Source: Holacanthus passer
Taxonomy: Eukaryota; Chordata; Actinopteri; Pomacanthidae
Assembly: GCA_025331565.1 (NCBI GenBank)
Contig: JAFREQ010000008.1
Span: 3,968,001 to 4,032,000, forward strand
Reading direction: 5' to 3'
DNA: 64,000 bases
Part shown: positions 1 through 12,800 of the stretch, one piece after another
Layout of the letters: each line of letters opens with the position of its first letter
How positions within the stretch are numbered: position 1 is the stretch's first letter
Notes under the pieces: model-generated
Database searches by the model: none
Seen by the model: only the letters and a program-made list of their open reading frames with translations
Told to the model about the DNA's origin: nothing
Position numbers and translations under genes: made by a program

Positions 1-874
1 ATGTGTCAAAAAGGATTAGCAAATTATTACATTCTGCTCTATTTAAGTTTTACACAGCGTCCCAGATTTTGTTGTAGTAAAAGTAAGTTTATGGATGATT
101 GGAAAAAGGCATAAAAAACAGTAATTCATGTCAAAACAAAACCAGGCTAATGTGAACTGTCTTTGTTAGGCCGCTCCGCACTGAAGCCGTTACCACAGTT
201 AACAGATCAAGCTTGAATTTGTAGCTCTTAATCCTTAGAAGCTGCCTGTTCAACTCTACCGTCCATTTAAAATGTTGCATTTCTGTAGCAGCGCAAATAT
301 TTGTTTGGTTTCTGGGAACAAATAAAGCAAATACAGAGTAAACGAGCCTGTAAAGCATAAAAACATTTTTCTACCAAACGTAGAAACTTCACGAAAGATA
401 CTGAACCCTACTGGATGATCTCAGTGTCAAAACTGGATTTAACTTTGCATTTCATCTCCAACTTTTATTTTTTACAGATTAATTATATTCCAGGCTACTG
501 TGTCTACTCACTTTATTGTAATTTTAATGTATAGTATTTAACCACTGTGGATTCCTTTAAGCTCATATTTTCATCTAAATGTGTCATTAAAATCATGGCA
601 AAACAAAGTACACAACACAAAAAAAAGCTTCCTAAATGTACAGATATTTTGCTACAAACCATGTTTTTTTTTTTTTACTTAATTCACATTACCAGATGGT
701 TAATATTGTACATATTGTTTAAACAAAAGTTTTCATTGCCTTGTGCTATACAACTTGAATGTTATTTTAACTTATAGTTTTTGTTTCCATTTTTTTGTAT
801 ATTTAATTAAGCCAAATGAATCTACAGTAGTGTGTTAAATCATAATGTCTCACTGTCATGCAGGAGGCAGCGGA
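1..874. other. AT-rich DNA, no recognised gene
   Basis: No exon, RNA gene or clear transposon was recognised. Open frames here are short, AT-rich and have no family resemblance. There is a short T run near 664-676. Confidence 0.5.
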
Positions 875-1087
875 TCACTGAACTTGCTTGTCGGGGTGTA
901 TCACAGGGTCAAAACCAGCTACAACAACATGCAACATGCTCTGAAAGTGTTGGTACATTTGACCAGATTCAAACTCTTCGATCATACTAATAAAACTAGT
1001 TTCTATTGACCTGTGATCAGTTGGTTTTGTGGCTTCGTGATACACCCTCCTGTAATTATCTCCACTGAAGCACGTGCTGCCGTTCAT
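875..1087 (-). CDS. Possible terminal exon of an unidentified minus-strand gene
   Basis: A 70-codon open stretch ends in TGA and has the amino-acid mix of real protein (GDNYRRVYHEA, then SMIEEFESGQMYQHF and HVVVAGFDPVI). Just upstream on the minus strand there are AG acceptors after a T/C-rich tract (for example after gttgagagaag), and a possible donor AAAAG|GTAAAC lies at about 1,302 in a second open stretch (1,303-1,432). Joining the two would keep frame, but neither half resembles a family I can name. It lies about 1 kb past the prpf40a stop on the same strand, so it could be the 3' end of the next gene or a chance ORF. I do not assign a function. Confidence 0.25.
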   Translation of the reverse strand: MNGSTCFSGDNYRRVYHEATKPTDHRSIETSFISMIEEFESGQMYQHFQSMLHVVVAGFDPVIHPDKQVQ

Positions 1088-1495
1088 CTCCTTCTCTCAA
1101 CTTCACTGTCTGTAATAGTGACATTTCTATAACTGGATAATACTGGCATGTTTTTTTTTTTCCTTTACGTTCACCAGAAATGTATTTTAGGCAGTTTGTG
1201 CTACAAAATAACTTTTTTTTTTTTTTTTAAATTAGGTGATATGAGATTTTCAACGAATATGATCAAATAAACTATTTACATTGAATATAGAACTGTTTAC
1301 CTTTTCTTCTCTTTTTGAAACCAGTGGGGGAAAGTTACTGTTTTTCTGACAACAACAGAAGACGAACGTGGTTGAAGAGTAGGCAGATCTTGGTCGTAGG
1401 TATGTCTTTCTCATAAATGTAAGAAGAAACATATGTAAATAAGAGATTCATCTCCTAAAGTATCCAATTGCAGCCATAATCAATTGAAACAGTAT

Positions 1496-1501
1496 TTTAT
1501 T
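1496..1501 (-). terminator. Candidate polyadenylation signal of prpf40a (AATAAA)
   Basis: On the minus strand this reads AATAAA, about 500 nt after the prpf40a stop codon. It is the first canonical hexamer I noticed downstream. An ATTAAA variant occurs nearer, at 1,680-1,685. The true cleavage site cannot be decided from sequence alone. Confidence 0.35.
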
Positions 1502-2003
1502 ACATTTCACTACAGTAGATCAATTTAAACAGACGCTCCAATTAAAATGTTTTTGGATCATTCCTCGAGAACAGCTGCAGTTAAGTTGGATCAAATCAAA
1601 AATACTTTTTTCTTCATCTCCAGATGTGACAAAGATGTCTTGAAATCTATGTCAGTCATTAAGACATTAAAGATATACTTTTAATTGAATATAAAAAATT
1701 ATTGGCAATGGAAAACATGTACAACTACAGTCAACTAAAACAAAATACTTAAAGCTAACAAAAGCAACAAAAAGACAACCTGACATTTAACGATTGATCA
1801 GCTCCTCAGTTTCCTGATATCAAATTAGTAACCAATTAAGTGTGAAAGCTCAGTGTAGCACATTCCCATAAATACCAGAGAAAGGTGTTATCTCACACAG
1901 TCCGCCCAGGGTGGTACGACCAGTACAGTCAGATGAGCTTGGAGGGGAATGCATGTTTGTAGAAGTGTACAAATAGAAGAAAAGGCCAGCAGCAGTGCAA
2001 TCA

Positions 2004-3870
2004 TCAAGGTGCATCCAGCTGTTCCAGTAAAGTTCTCCTCCTTTTCTCCAGCTCTCCTTCGCTCAGCTCACTGCCTGACGTGTCCCAGCCGCCCTGGACA
2101 CAACACAGAGAACACAAAGAGTCAGTGATGCTTCTAAAGATGAAAGTGAGTTTTCAGAAGACCGCCTCTAAATGATAGTGGTTACCTCCTCCGACAGTGG
2201 CTAATAAAATAGACCAACTTGACAGTCACATCTTAAGATTTTAGTAACTTTTGACTGGTAGACACAAACCTCCCACCATGCTGATGCACAAAAAAAAAAC
2301 TTTAAAACTGGGCTGCAGATTGGAGTTCAGGTAATTAGTAATACCTCTAAAACAGAGCTGCCCAAAGTGTGGCCATAAGGTTGGATTTGGCTGCCTGATG
2401 TTTCTATCAAAAAAAATTATCAGTTTATGCTGTTTGTTTTTATGAAGTAAAAATGCCTTTTAAATAAGTAGGAGCCTAATTAGTAATTATTTTTCATAAT
2501 CTGAGCACGGTAGGCAAAGTGACACTTGGAAGTCAGTCAATTGCAATGTCAGTCTTCAATTTAATGAACAATGGAGCTAGATTAGCCTCCATTGTCCATA
2601 CTGGAATATATTTTTATTTTAACAACACAAATCTGATATCAGAGGAGATGTTGGTACAAAGTATCAAAATCTTAAAATTCTTCCTACACTTGTCTCAGCT
2701 TCATATGGCACCTAAGCCTTGAAGAAATCAAGCTGTAAGTGAGGGGGTAGACACAGTGTCTGTAACTAACAGCCAAGACCAGTTCTCATCTGTGCTTATT
2801 ATGAAGAGGAAGCATCTCCAAGGTCTTCGGCTTATCTACCAGACAGCCCGAGCCTCCACACAGAAAATATGCCAAGTGTGAAGGTCCCTCAGGCCCTTCG
2901 GTTTCCTTATCCATGACAATGTGTTCTCATACATTTCTTCATATCCAAAAAATGTTTCTACCACAGCAGAAATGAAGGAAACCAACCTCCTCTTTCGCCG
3001 CTTTTCTTTTAGGAGACTTCTGTTTAGAGTCCGAGCGAGATTTCCCCCGAGACTTATCGTTCTCTTTATCTTTCTCTATGTCCTTTTCACGCTTCCCATC
3101 GCGCTCTCTTCCTTTCTTCTCATTGTCAGAGTCTGGCGATGCCTGGTTGTTATAATGACCATCAGTGCACATACAAACACAACATGCACATTCAGATTAT
3201 ATATACACACACAATAAATGTGTTTTGAGGTCTTTCTGTATACTTACAGACTTGTGACGTCTCTTCTTGCCCTTCTTCTTGTGCTTCTTGGATTTTTTAT
3301 AGCTTCTCTCTGGTTTCAGGCAGAAAAAGTCAGTAAATGTCAATACTGCTGCACTTCTTCCACCCAATGATAAATAGATCATCTAAGCATTGAAAGTCAC
3401 TCACCAGATTCTCCACTAGATGAACGTTCAGAAGGAGATTTGGACTGTGACCTCTTTTTCTTCTTGTGATATTCCTCGTCCTCAGACTCGGAGCCCTGTT
3501 GACACATTTAGTAATTCAGAGATTAGTGAAGAATGATACAGAGCATTGAGATACATGTAAAGGGGATATTTCCTGAAGGTTATTGATTATGGACTACGAA
3601 CCGATCGAGAGCGGGATCGTTTCCTGTGGTGCTTCTTGGACTTCTTCGAGTGCTTCTTTGTCTTGGAGTGGTGATGTTGGCATTCATGCTATTAAAATAA
3701 AAAAAAATACATGCCGTGTGAAACATCATTGTCTTTGTCACCAAGATTGATAATGCCCATTCCCACTAACTTACCTCTAAGACATGCATGAAGTCTTTGA
3801 ATATCCTCTTTCTCTCTGACTCCAGAGTCACATCTTCAAAGGCAGACTCTTTTAAGAATCTCTCTCTGAC
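2004..3870 (-). CDS. prpf40a: prpf40a exons 22-27: end of FF6 and basic RS-like tail
   Basis: Exon 3775-3870 completes FF6 (ERKRIFKDFMHVLE). Exons 3602-3688, 3405-3495, 3248-3309 and 2987-3142 encode a Lys/Arg/Ser/His-rich tail (KKHSKKSKKHHRKRSRSRS, SYKKSKKHKKKGKKRRHKS) with several likely nuclear localisation signals. The last exon, 2004-2093, ends the protein with the conserved WDTSGSELSEGELEKRRR block. The last intron's donor (gag|gttggt) and that after RSRS (tcg|gttcgt) depart from GTRAGT and are probably weak; retaining the last intron would add a short hydrophobic end instead of the conserved one. Confidence 0.93.
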
Positions 3871-6800
3871 CTGAAATTTAAAAAATGAGAGTCACCACAA
3901 AACACAAAGTACAATAACACAAGTAAAGACAAGCTACTCTTTATTACCTTTCATGAATAATTTAGAAATTATTAATCATGGGGAGAAGGATGTAAACAGA
4001 GTAGTTGGTGCCACATACCCCTTCCCATGTTGTCTCTGGCTCCAGTGGTGGTGTGGCCTGCTTCAGCATGTTTTTAAAGGCTGCTTCTTTCCTCTTCATC
4101 TTCCTGGCCTCCTCCTTCTCTCGCTCTCTCTCCCTGGCTTCTGCCTTCTCCAGTAACTACACAGAAAGATGGAGCAAAATTTGTTAATCTAACAAATATC
4201 TAAAAAAAAAAAAAAGTTTTTAAGCTTTTAATCAATCTATGTATGTCAGGAGCCTTACACTGTTGAAGGCCAGTTTTATGTTTCCTGCATCCAATGTGGT
4301 GGCCCTCTTGTCTGAGCTGATGACTGATCCAAAGTCATCAAAGCTAGTGTTGACTTCGACAAGAAAGCCTTTGTCCTGGCAGCATCAGAAAGAAGGAAAG
4401 CAAAAGATGAACAAGTGGTATGACAAAAGAAAATACAAAAACCAACACTCTGGAAACACTGATATGAGCAAATGTAAAGTGAACAATCCTGATTCCAAAA
4501 AAAAGATTGTCACTAGAGATACAGCAATCTTACTTTAAGTATATCTTTAATGATCCTCTTTTCATCATGGTAGCGGGCCTTCAAGTCCTCCACATAGAAT
4601 TTGAACAGATCCAGGGGAGTGGAACCTGTAGAACAGACAGCATAACGGTCAGAAAATTTAGAGAGTATGTTGAGTATGTAAACTAGAAACCAACAGGGTC
4701 CAACAGCAGACCACTACGGGGCTGAAACTAATTAACAATTATACAGGATTCTGTGTGCTGAAAGTTTTTGGGAAATGTAAAAATACATAAAAATAAACAA
4801 ATCTAAAATGAAAGGGGTGGAAAAAAAGCCTATGTGAAACAGTACAGTTGTGGTTCATACAGTATTTACAGCCTGAGCTGTGCATGTTTTATTTCTATGT
4901 TCATGTCATGTGCTGTTTTCTGCATGTCACACCCATGTGCTTCAGACAATTCAGCTCATGCAGACGTGTGAAGTCACGTGTGCTGCGGCCTGCTGTCCTA
5001 CCCGGCTGGCCCAGCATGTTGGCAAAGCGGATGTCTGAGCTCAGGGTTGGGTACATCTCCATCCAGGCAGACATGGAGTGAAGCTGGCCGTGGTCGTGGA
5101 GCTCATCCAGAAATTTCTGAAAGAAAACAGCAAAGTATGAATTCACGACAGCAACTAATGTGGCTAAAGTGACTGTAAGAAATGTAATGTGAGAATCAAG
5201 CCAGCATTTCTTTCCCTGACATGGTGACAACCAGTTTATAATAACCCTTTCACACTGGACAAAAAAGCCACTAACATCTAGCTTTTGTTTTCAGCGGGTA
5301 CAATCAGCATTCATTCCCAGGTCAAATGACTCTGCAGTAGTCACTGTTTTTTTTTTTTTTATTGGCTTCAGCACTGATTGCCAGTGATGGAAACACGCAG
5401 GTGGACCATTGCCCCTTTCCAGTGCCATGCTATGATGCAAAAGTGACATTGTTCAGTCAACGTTTTTATATATTCATATAAGTAAAAGATATTAAAAAAA
5501 AAGTAACTGCCATAGCATTGTCACTGGCCTCCATGCTCCATTCCATGTTTTCTGTAGCTTTTCTGATGTTTAAAGTGACACACCAGAAAAAGAACAGCAA
5601 AGCAGACACAGCTACTGACACAGGGAGGTTTACCCACATTGTGTAAAAAGTACATAAGTGTTTAGAGATAGACATTTTCCCTCCTCTCCCTCACACCTGG
5701 AAGGCCTCCCTGTTCTTGCGTTGTCGTCTCCTCTCCCTGAGAAGAGTCTTCTGTTTCTCTTCCTCTTCCTCCTTCTCCAGCGCCCGGATGTGCTCCTCAA
5801 AGCAAATGAGAGCATCTTCTTTGTCCATATCTGTGAGGAGATAACATCACTATCAACAAGGAGAATGGTATGGATAATAATAATTGGTTAAAGTGAGGTT
5901 GAATCTTTGTCTTCACACTTCTACCATCTGTTTCAGACTAAAATAGGTAAACAAAGACGTGAATTTCTGCTCTCTTACTCTGCAGCTCCTCATCCTCTGC
6001 AAAGGTTGGGTTGTCTAACAGGTACTGCTGAGCCTCAGACCAGGTAGTGCGATATGTGACATTGGCCATGTTGTCCAAAATGTTCTTCAGAGCTTCCCAG
6101 TTCCTCTTTCTTAGCTGCTTGGCTTGCTCCTGGTGTGTAGAAGAAGAAACCAGGATGTTAACTGTGCCAGTGTTTGCAAAGCGCATGATAAAGATGCGGA
6201 CTGAAAATGTTTTCCGAGGCTGAACTGTAGAGCAAAGACTTACCTTCTCTTTCTTAGCAAGGTAGAACAATACATCTTCATAGATCTCCAGTCTGTCTCT
6301 CTCTGGTACACAGCTCCACACTTCAAGCTCATTAAACATCTGTTCTGCTTTCCTGGATTACAAGAAGACACGCAGACACTTATTTAGGATATGTTCACAC
6401 AATAACCCACATGAGGGCAGCATTTCACGGGCCAAATTTACCTTTAACACACTGGTTCTTAATGCTGAGTGTAAGCCAGTAGATTCATTATTGTGTAGGG
6501 TTAATACAAAACTCATAATATGCTAAAGAAAATGGAAACAACACAGTTGAACTTCTTAAGAAGAACAGCTGTCTTTCATGATGTGAATGGAAAATGTGTC
6601 ATTTGATTAATGGGTGTTCCAAACTTGATGCTCAGAAGAGTCAGAAGTGGTGGCTGACTGTAGTGAAATAGGGTATTAAATATAGGAAGACACACACACA
6701 CACACACACACACCACCACAAAGTACCGCTATCCAGTCTAACTGCCTGTTGTATGCCATCCCAGATTACAGGCCCACTCACCACAACGACCTCAGTGCCA

Positions 6801-9800
6801 GATGAACTCTGAAACTGGCTCTTTGTCAAGGTCACTAGTCAATCCGTCACTCTGTCCGTCACAATGACTTTGACCAACCAAATGTCAAAGTAAAAAGTAC
6901 TGGTAAACCGGATGTCACATGCAAGACCAAGGATCAAAACTTAAACATTACTTTACCTTACTACATGTTTATGGGTGAAACCAGAACCAACTGAGTAAGT
7001 ACACATTTAGTACAAAAAGATCCCATTTCCAGTTGCAGTTAGTAGCATCTTGTTGCATTTGTGTGTGAAATGTATAGAACATGATAAAGAGGATAAAATG
7101 GGCTGTGAATTAGATCCAATTCCAATATACCTTCATCTCAACATCAGAATCAACAAATCACAATGTTCGTTAAGTCCACTTGGTCACTAAATTTTGACAC
7201 ACAACATGATGCTATGGGGAACACATTTCAGTAAACACAATGTGACAAGACCAAACAGGTCAAAGCAGTTAAAGTTCACAGTGCTATAACTGCATGATGG
7301 CGTGCACAAACCATAGGGAAGCACAAATCAATACAGGAAAAAGACTGCAGCTCTTACTTGTATCTGGTGGTAGATGTCATTTTCTCATGGTTCTCCAAGA
7401 ACCTCTGAAAGGTCTCTTTGGACTCCTTGTATTTAATTCTGGCCTCCTCTTTTTCTTCCTTCTCTGTTTGGACTTTGTAGGCATTGAAGGCTTGTTTCTT
7501 CTCACTCAGTTTGGGAAGTGCGCTTTGTTGACAAAGAGAAGAGAGAATTGGAGGTCAGACAGTTTTCGTCTGCTATTGTAAATAGGATAAACTGATCCCT
7601 GGAGAATAGCGTACCTGTAGCGAGGATCATTGATAATCATTTTCATGGCCTGTTCCCAAGAGGAGTTTGACGACACACCCTGAAATAGAGAGAATGAAAT
7701 TCAAAGTCATGATGGCCTTTACTCTTAAACTGAAATGTTAAACTAAGTTTTAAATTTCTAACACATTCAAACAACAGATGAAGGAAAATGGATCGTTTTA
7801 TCATCCCTTCTTGCATGTGAGACAGGCAGAGGAACAATGTGCTGTGCTGCTTTGTCTCCACACGTTTTCTTAATTACTAATAGATGCCGGGTTAAGAGGT
7901 GTGGAGTGGCAATAATTCAAAGAAGTGCCACTGAGGACTTATGTAAGCGCCCTTCCTGCCAATTGCCTCTCCCAGGGAGTGACTCCTTCATCCATTATGA
8001 ACTGATTCCACCATGTGGCTCTGTCTTGTCACTTGTCACAGTTATTCTAACTCACTGAGGCATGCCACTTTCTCTCACTGTCTTAATCCCAGCCAGCCTT
8101 TGATCCAATAAAGCTAATCATAAAGACAGAGCCATTAAGATCTTGCAGGAAACGGCAAGCAATCTCAGAGGAGAGCTTTGTGCACAAAATTAAAATGAGC
8201 CTAAATATAGCAGCATTCAAGGTGGGTGGCGCTAGGCCGTCTATGCGACCAAACGCACAACATATCCACGGCAACAGGAGTTGGAGCTTAACAATGGTGC
8301 TAAGATCTCCCAGGAGCTCATGAGGAAGAACAGGGATTAGATCCAGGTCAAAATGCAAAGAATGTCCAGGTATACAAGTCAGGAATTAGGAGAGAATAAC
8401 ACAGTAAAAAAATTAACCAAAGTTGTTGGTGATTAATTGTCTTTTGATTGTCTTCGAATCGATTAATTGACTGACCGTTGCAGCTCTAGTGATGATGCAG
8501 TCAGCACTACAGTGTCTGAAGCTAGGATGGCACATGCAAAATGAAGTCTTTTAAAATCTTTAGGACTAAACAAACTGAACATACAGAATGGAGTACTCAT
8601 GGTGCTGGTCACAGCTAAAAGCACATTTATGGATACTAATGTATGACCAGACAAGTACACTGTTGTTAGAAGCAGACTTGATTATTCCTACAGTGCGTGT
8701 TCTCTCATTCATCTACATATTAACCCCATTTGACAGCCTGACTCACCTTCTCCTTCAGCAGCTCTTTGAAGGCCTGCTTGGCCTCCTCTTTCGTGTTCCA
8801 TTTGTAGGTTTTCTTCTGAAGTTCTGGTCGTTCTTCCTTTGCGACTTCAACACTGAGGGCAAAGGAAGATGTTCTTGGATTAATTCAGCCGTGTTTGCAT
8901 GAAGCATTTAAGGCACTGAGAATTTGTCGCATAAATTAATGAACCACAAAAACAGACCTCCGCATCCCTGAATGCATTAAGTTAAAAGGGTACTGTGTAC
9001 ATGAACCCACTGTCATTGCGACTCTATGGTCCCGGCTTGATGTATGTGGTGTATACCTGAGGACTGGAGACAGCACCCATCTCTGTATCAGACATAAATG
9101 TTTACCTGGCTGTGGCCTCTGTGGCGGCTGAGCTCTCTGAGGAAGCCACAGGTGCATCTGCAGTCTTGACCTCAGCTGTGTGATGCACGGCCGCCTGAGA
9201 CAGGTGTTCCTCTGACACTGCTGTTGCAGTTTCCGCCTCCATTACAGTTGCCATAGTGGCTGTGTTATCTGCTTGCACTGCAGGAGCTGCTGTGGTGCCG
9301 GCAGCCACCGCCTCTGCCGTTCTGAAATCAGACCATGACAGGTCAAATCATAGCACATGATGGGGAGAATACTAGGACAATGAAGGTGACTGGAACATAA
9401 AGGGTCACTACATAAAAATGAAAGAGTTGTATTAATAATAAAAATGTTTTTCTTCATGCAGGAAGAAATCAGTTTTAATAACCACTGGATGTGTTGTTCA
9501 TAACTCATAGTGCAGTGGTGAAGAGTAACTGAAGATAAACAGGAAGCTCTTACCCATTCTCCTCTGCTTTGATCATAGCTGGAATAAACAAAAGGAGATA
9601 GCTGTTAGGGTACTTGTTTTCATTTCAAAGCATAGTGCAGATAAGACAACTGCACAGAGATAAATGTGCTGCAGGAGCCACCATTCCTTCCTGCATTTGT
9701 GCTTCCTGTGTTTGTACATCAATGATGCCTGACCGGGTTTGACACCAGCAGACAGCAGCTCTTTACCTTCCAGATCCTCCAGCTCTTTGGGTTTGGTCCA

Positions 9801-12800
9801 TCTGGACTCCTTTGTCTGGGAGTTGTAATAATAAGGCTTCCCTGTGTCAGACTTGTATTCCTTCCAAGGGCATTTAGACAGCATTTGCTAAAAGGGGAAA
9901 AAATAAAAAAGAAAGTGAAACGTGACGTTGGGATCGATAGATTTTTTGTTTTTTTTTAAATATATGTTTTTATTTTATTTAGTATGTTTCATATATGCAA
10001 GCAGGGCCTCTCTAATATCAACATTTAATATGTAGATGGAAACAATAGTCTGCACTCATTAAAAAAAAAAGTAAAACAGGAAATAAAGTTATGAATTTCA
10101 CGTTTAAAATGTAAATGAAAATATCTAAATGACTGAATAAATGGATATGTGGGTACTTCAAAAGCAGATGTTAAAGCTGTTATTAAAGGTTTGCACCTCT
10201 GCAGGAGACTTGAGGTCATCTGGTTTCTCCCATGTGGACTGCTTAGTCTCTGTATTGTAATAATAGGTCTTCCCGTCCAGTGATTTGTGTTCTGTCCACA
10301 GAGACTTCTGAGGCAGACAAAAACAGATAAATCAGCAGTTTCCATGTTATAAAAGAAACAGAGCAAGAAACCACTTAACTTTGGTTCTATTAAAATGCTT
10401 TTACTTGCTTTTTTATTTCCTAGCCAATATTAATACAGTCTTTCACATCCATTTTTCCATTTTCAATGTGCACAAACCTTCTTTGGCTGATCTTCCTGTG
10501 GAGATCCATTTGTGGTGCTCTGCAGGGACAAAGGAACAAATGAAATGGTTGACAGGCTGCAGTTACTGAGAAGACAGAAGACAAATTACTGGAGCAAATG
10601 ATGAGAACTCAAAATTGTAAACTTGCAATTACTGCTCATAAAGAAAATTTATGTTACACTTACAGCTGTTCCAGGTGCAGCAGCTGTGAGGGAAAAAACA
10701 CAAATGAGTCAGACGATGTGCATCTAATGAATACAAAATATGCAAGAATATGATTTGTGAGTAAAGTGACAAATGAATTATCTCACCTGCGGAGTCAACA
10801 CCAGGCTGTGGAAAAGACAATTTTATTAGTGGATTATCATCTTGAAGTTCACATCAATGCATCTTTACCACTGAATGATGAATTCAGCTGGGAATACAGA
10901 TTCATCATTCATACACAGTAACTGACAAAGCTTTCCTAATTAGTTCAAAACTCCAAAGCCTCAAGATGCAAAAATATACTTGTGATGATTAAGTGGTTCT
11001 CGAAAGCTGCCTAGATGTTGTCACAATAAATATATCAGACTGTTTATTTGCATAACTTGCTTACGACTCAGTAAAAAATAAAAATTAACCAAACATCAAC
11101 AGTGAGGGGCTCATGTGTTTCATTACGTTTGCGGTAATTCACAGCTGAAAGCCAAAGCCAAAACAAAAAAGTGACAATAGGGACATATTGCACACAGGTG
11201 TTCATTTCAATTCTAATCAGACACTGTATTTAAATTATGTTTTTCAGCCGTTTCATTTCAACGTGTGGTTAAGGATATACTAATTATATTTTTAATGAAA
11301 TGACATCCATTCATGTCCATCAGTGATAAGTCGGCTGTGCAAATGCTTCATTTAGCATTTCACAGATTGCAGTGTATTTTTAAGAAGTGCAAAGTAGAGC
11401 ACTGATGAAAAAGTAGTGGGGACAGTTACCGGTCCTGTTGGTTGTACAGCCGCAGCTGGCATGCGAGGGGGCATCATCATCCCTGGCATCATAGGTGGCA
11501 TCATGCCTGGCATCTAATAAAAGAAGCATCATGAAATATTCATCTGGCATTTCCATACCACCCAGCGCAGGCAGAAGTATTAAGACACAGTGTGAGACAG
11601 GGTGTTGGTGTGTGTGTGGAGGGCTGCGTGCAACTGGGGGTGAAGGTGAGACTGAAACTGAGTCTGCTTTGCTTATTTAGTGGTGTGATGCCACAGCTTG
11701 TGATCTGTGAAGCAGCAACACACCGAACTACATCGCCTCACCACCTTTTCAGACTTGTGTTGCTGGCATCTTGATCAAACACCCCCCAATATCACACTTA
11801 TTTATATGCAAGGCAGGACCACATATGCTTCATAAATGTGACCCATTTTTGCTTTAAAAGATAAATAAATACATGTAATAAAAAAAAAAGAGTGTGACTA
11901 CCTCAGCAGTATCCAATCAACAAATGGTAGAGTTCCAAATGATGCACAAGTAATTTTCATCAGTTAGGAAGATTAAGAACCATTTTCTCTTCATGGATAT
12001 TTTTCAGGTTTAACACTTAAGTTTTGTTATAGAAGTGCTAAACAAAACATGGAAGTCAAAAATAACTTTTCTAATACCAACACATGACTGATTTTAAGAT
12101 AAACTTCACTTTACTACAACATAGGTTTAATTTTTGTTTATTTCTGATTGTTGGATCTATCAGTTATGATAACTTGGTACTCACTAAAGTAATTTCCAAG
12201 ATCTCAGAGTGACAACGTAGCTAAAAATAGGTCCAACAGGGCAAGAAACACTAGCAGTCAGATGATCAGACAGGTCGCAAACAAGCCAACACAACAATTT
12301 TGCCAGATTAGCTGCAGCTTGATTTCTTTAAGTAAAACCAAAAATGAAAACATCCCACAATGTTGCATATCATTCATACCCTCATTGTACAGGAAAATCA
12401 ATGAGTGCACATATCTATGGCAACTACAGCAGGCCAAAGCTAAACCAGGAAGGTCTGTAAACTGTGATGGACGTTTAGTATTTAACATTGGTTCTCTTCA
12501 AAATAAGTCATTCCCCGTCTATCTCAATCATTACTTTGGGAGATACAATGTTATCAATGTCAATACCACCAATGAAGAGCGAAACTCAAAACCGGAGGTG
12601 TAATGAAACAGTTTTCTTTTAAATTTGCCACATTTCCTACATGACACTCAAGACAGTAAGGATACAAATGATCAACAGCACTTGTCACTTGTCAGCACTT
12701 GTCAGTGGCAGCAGTTAAATACAAAAACTTATTTCTTCTTTCAGTACAGACGTAATAATGGCTGCCACCTTGCTTTTTCATTTATCTGTTTTGGGATGTG

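Noticed and set aside
5938..6339. Continuous 133-codon minus frame as one exon
   Set aside because: It joins two true prpf40a exons through a retained intron; splice sites and the family sequence separate them.
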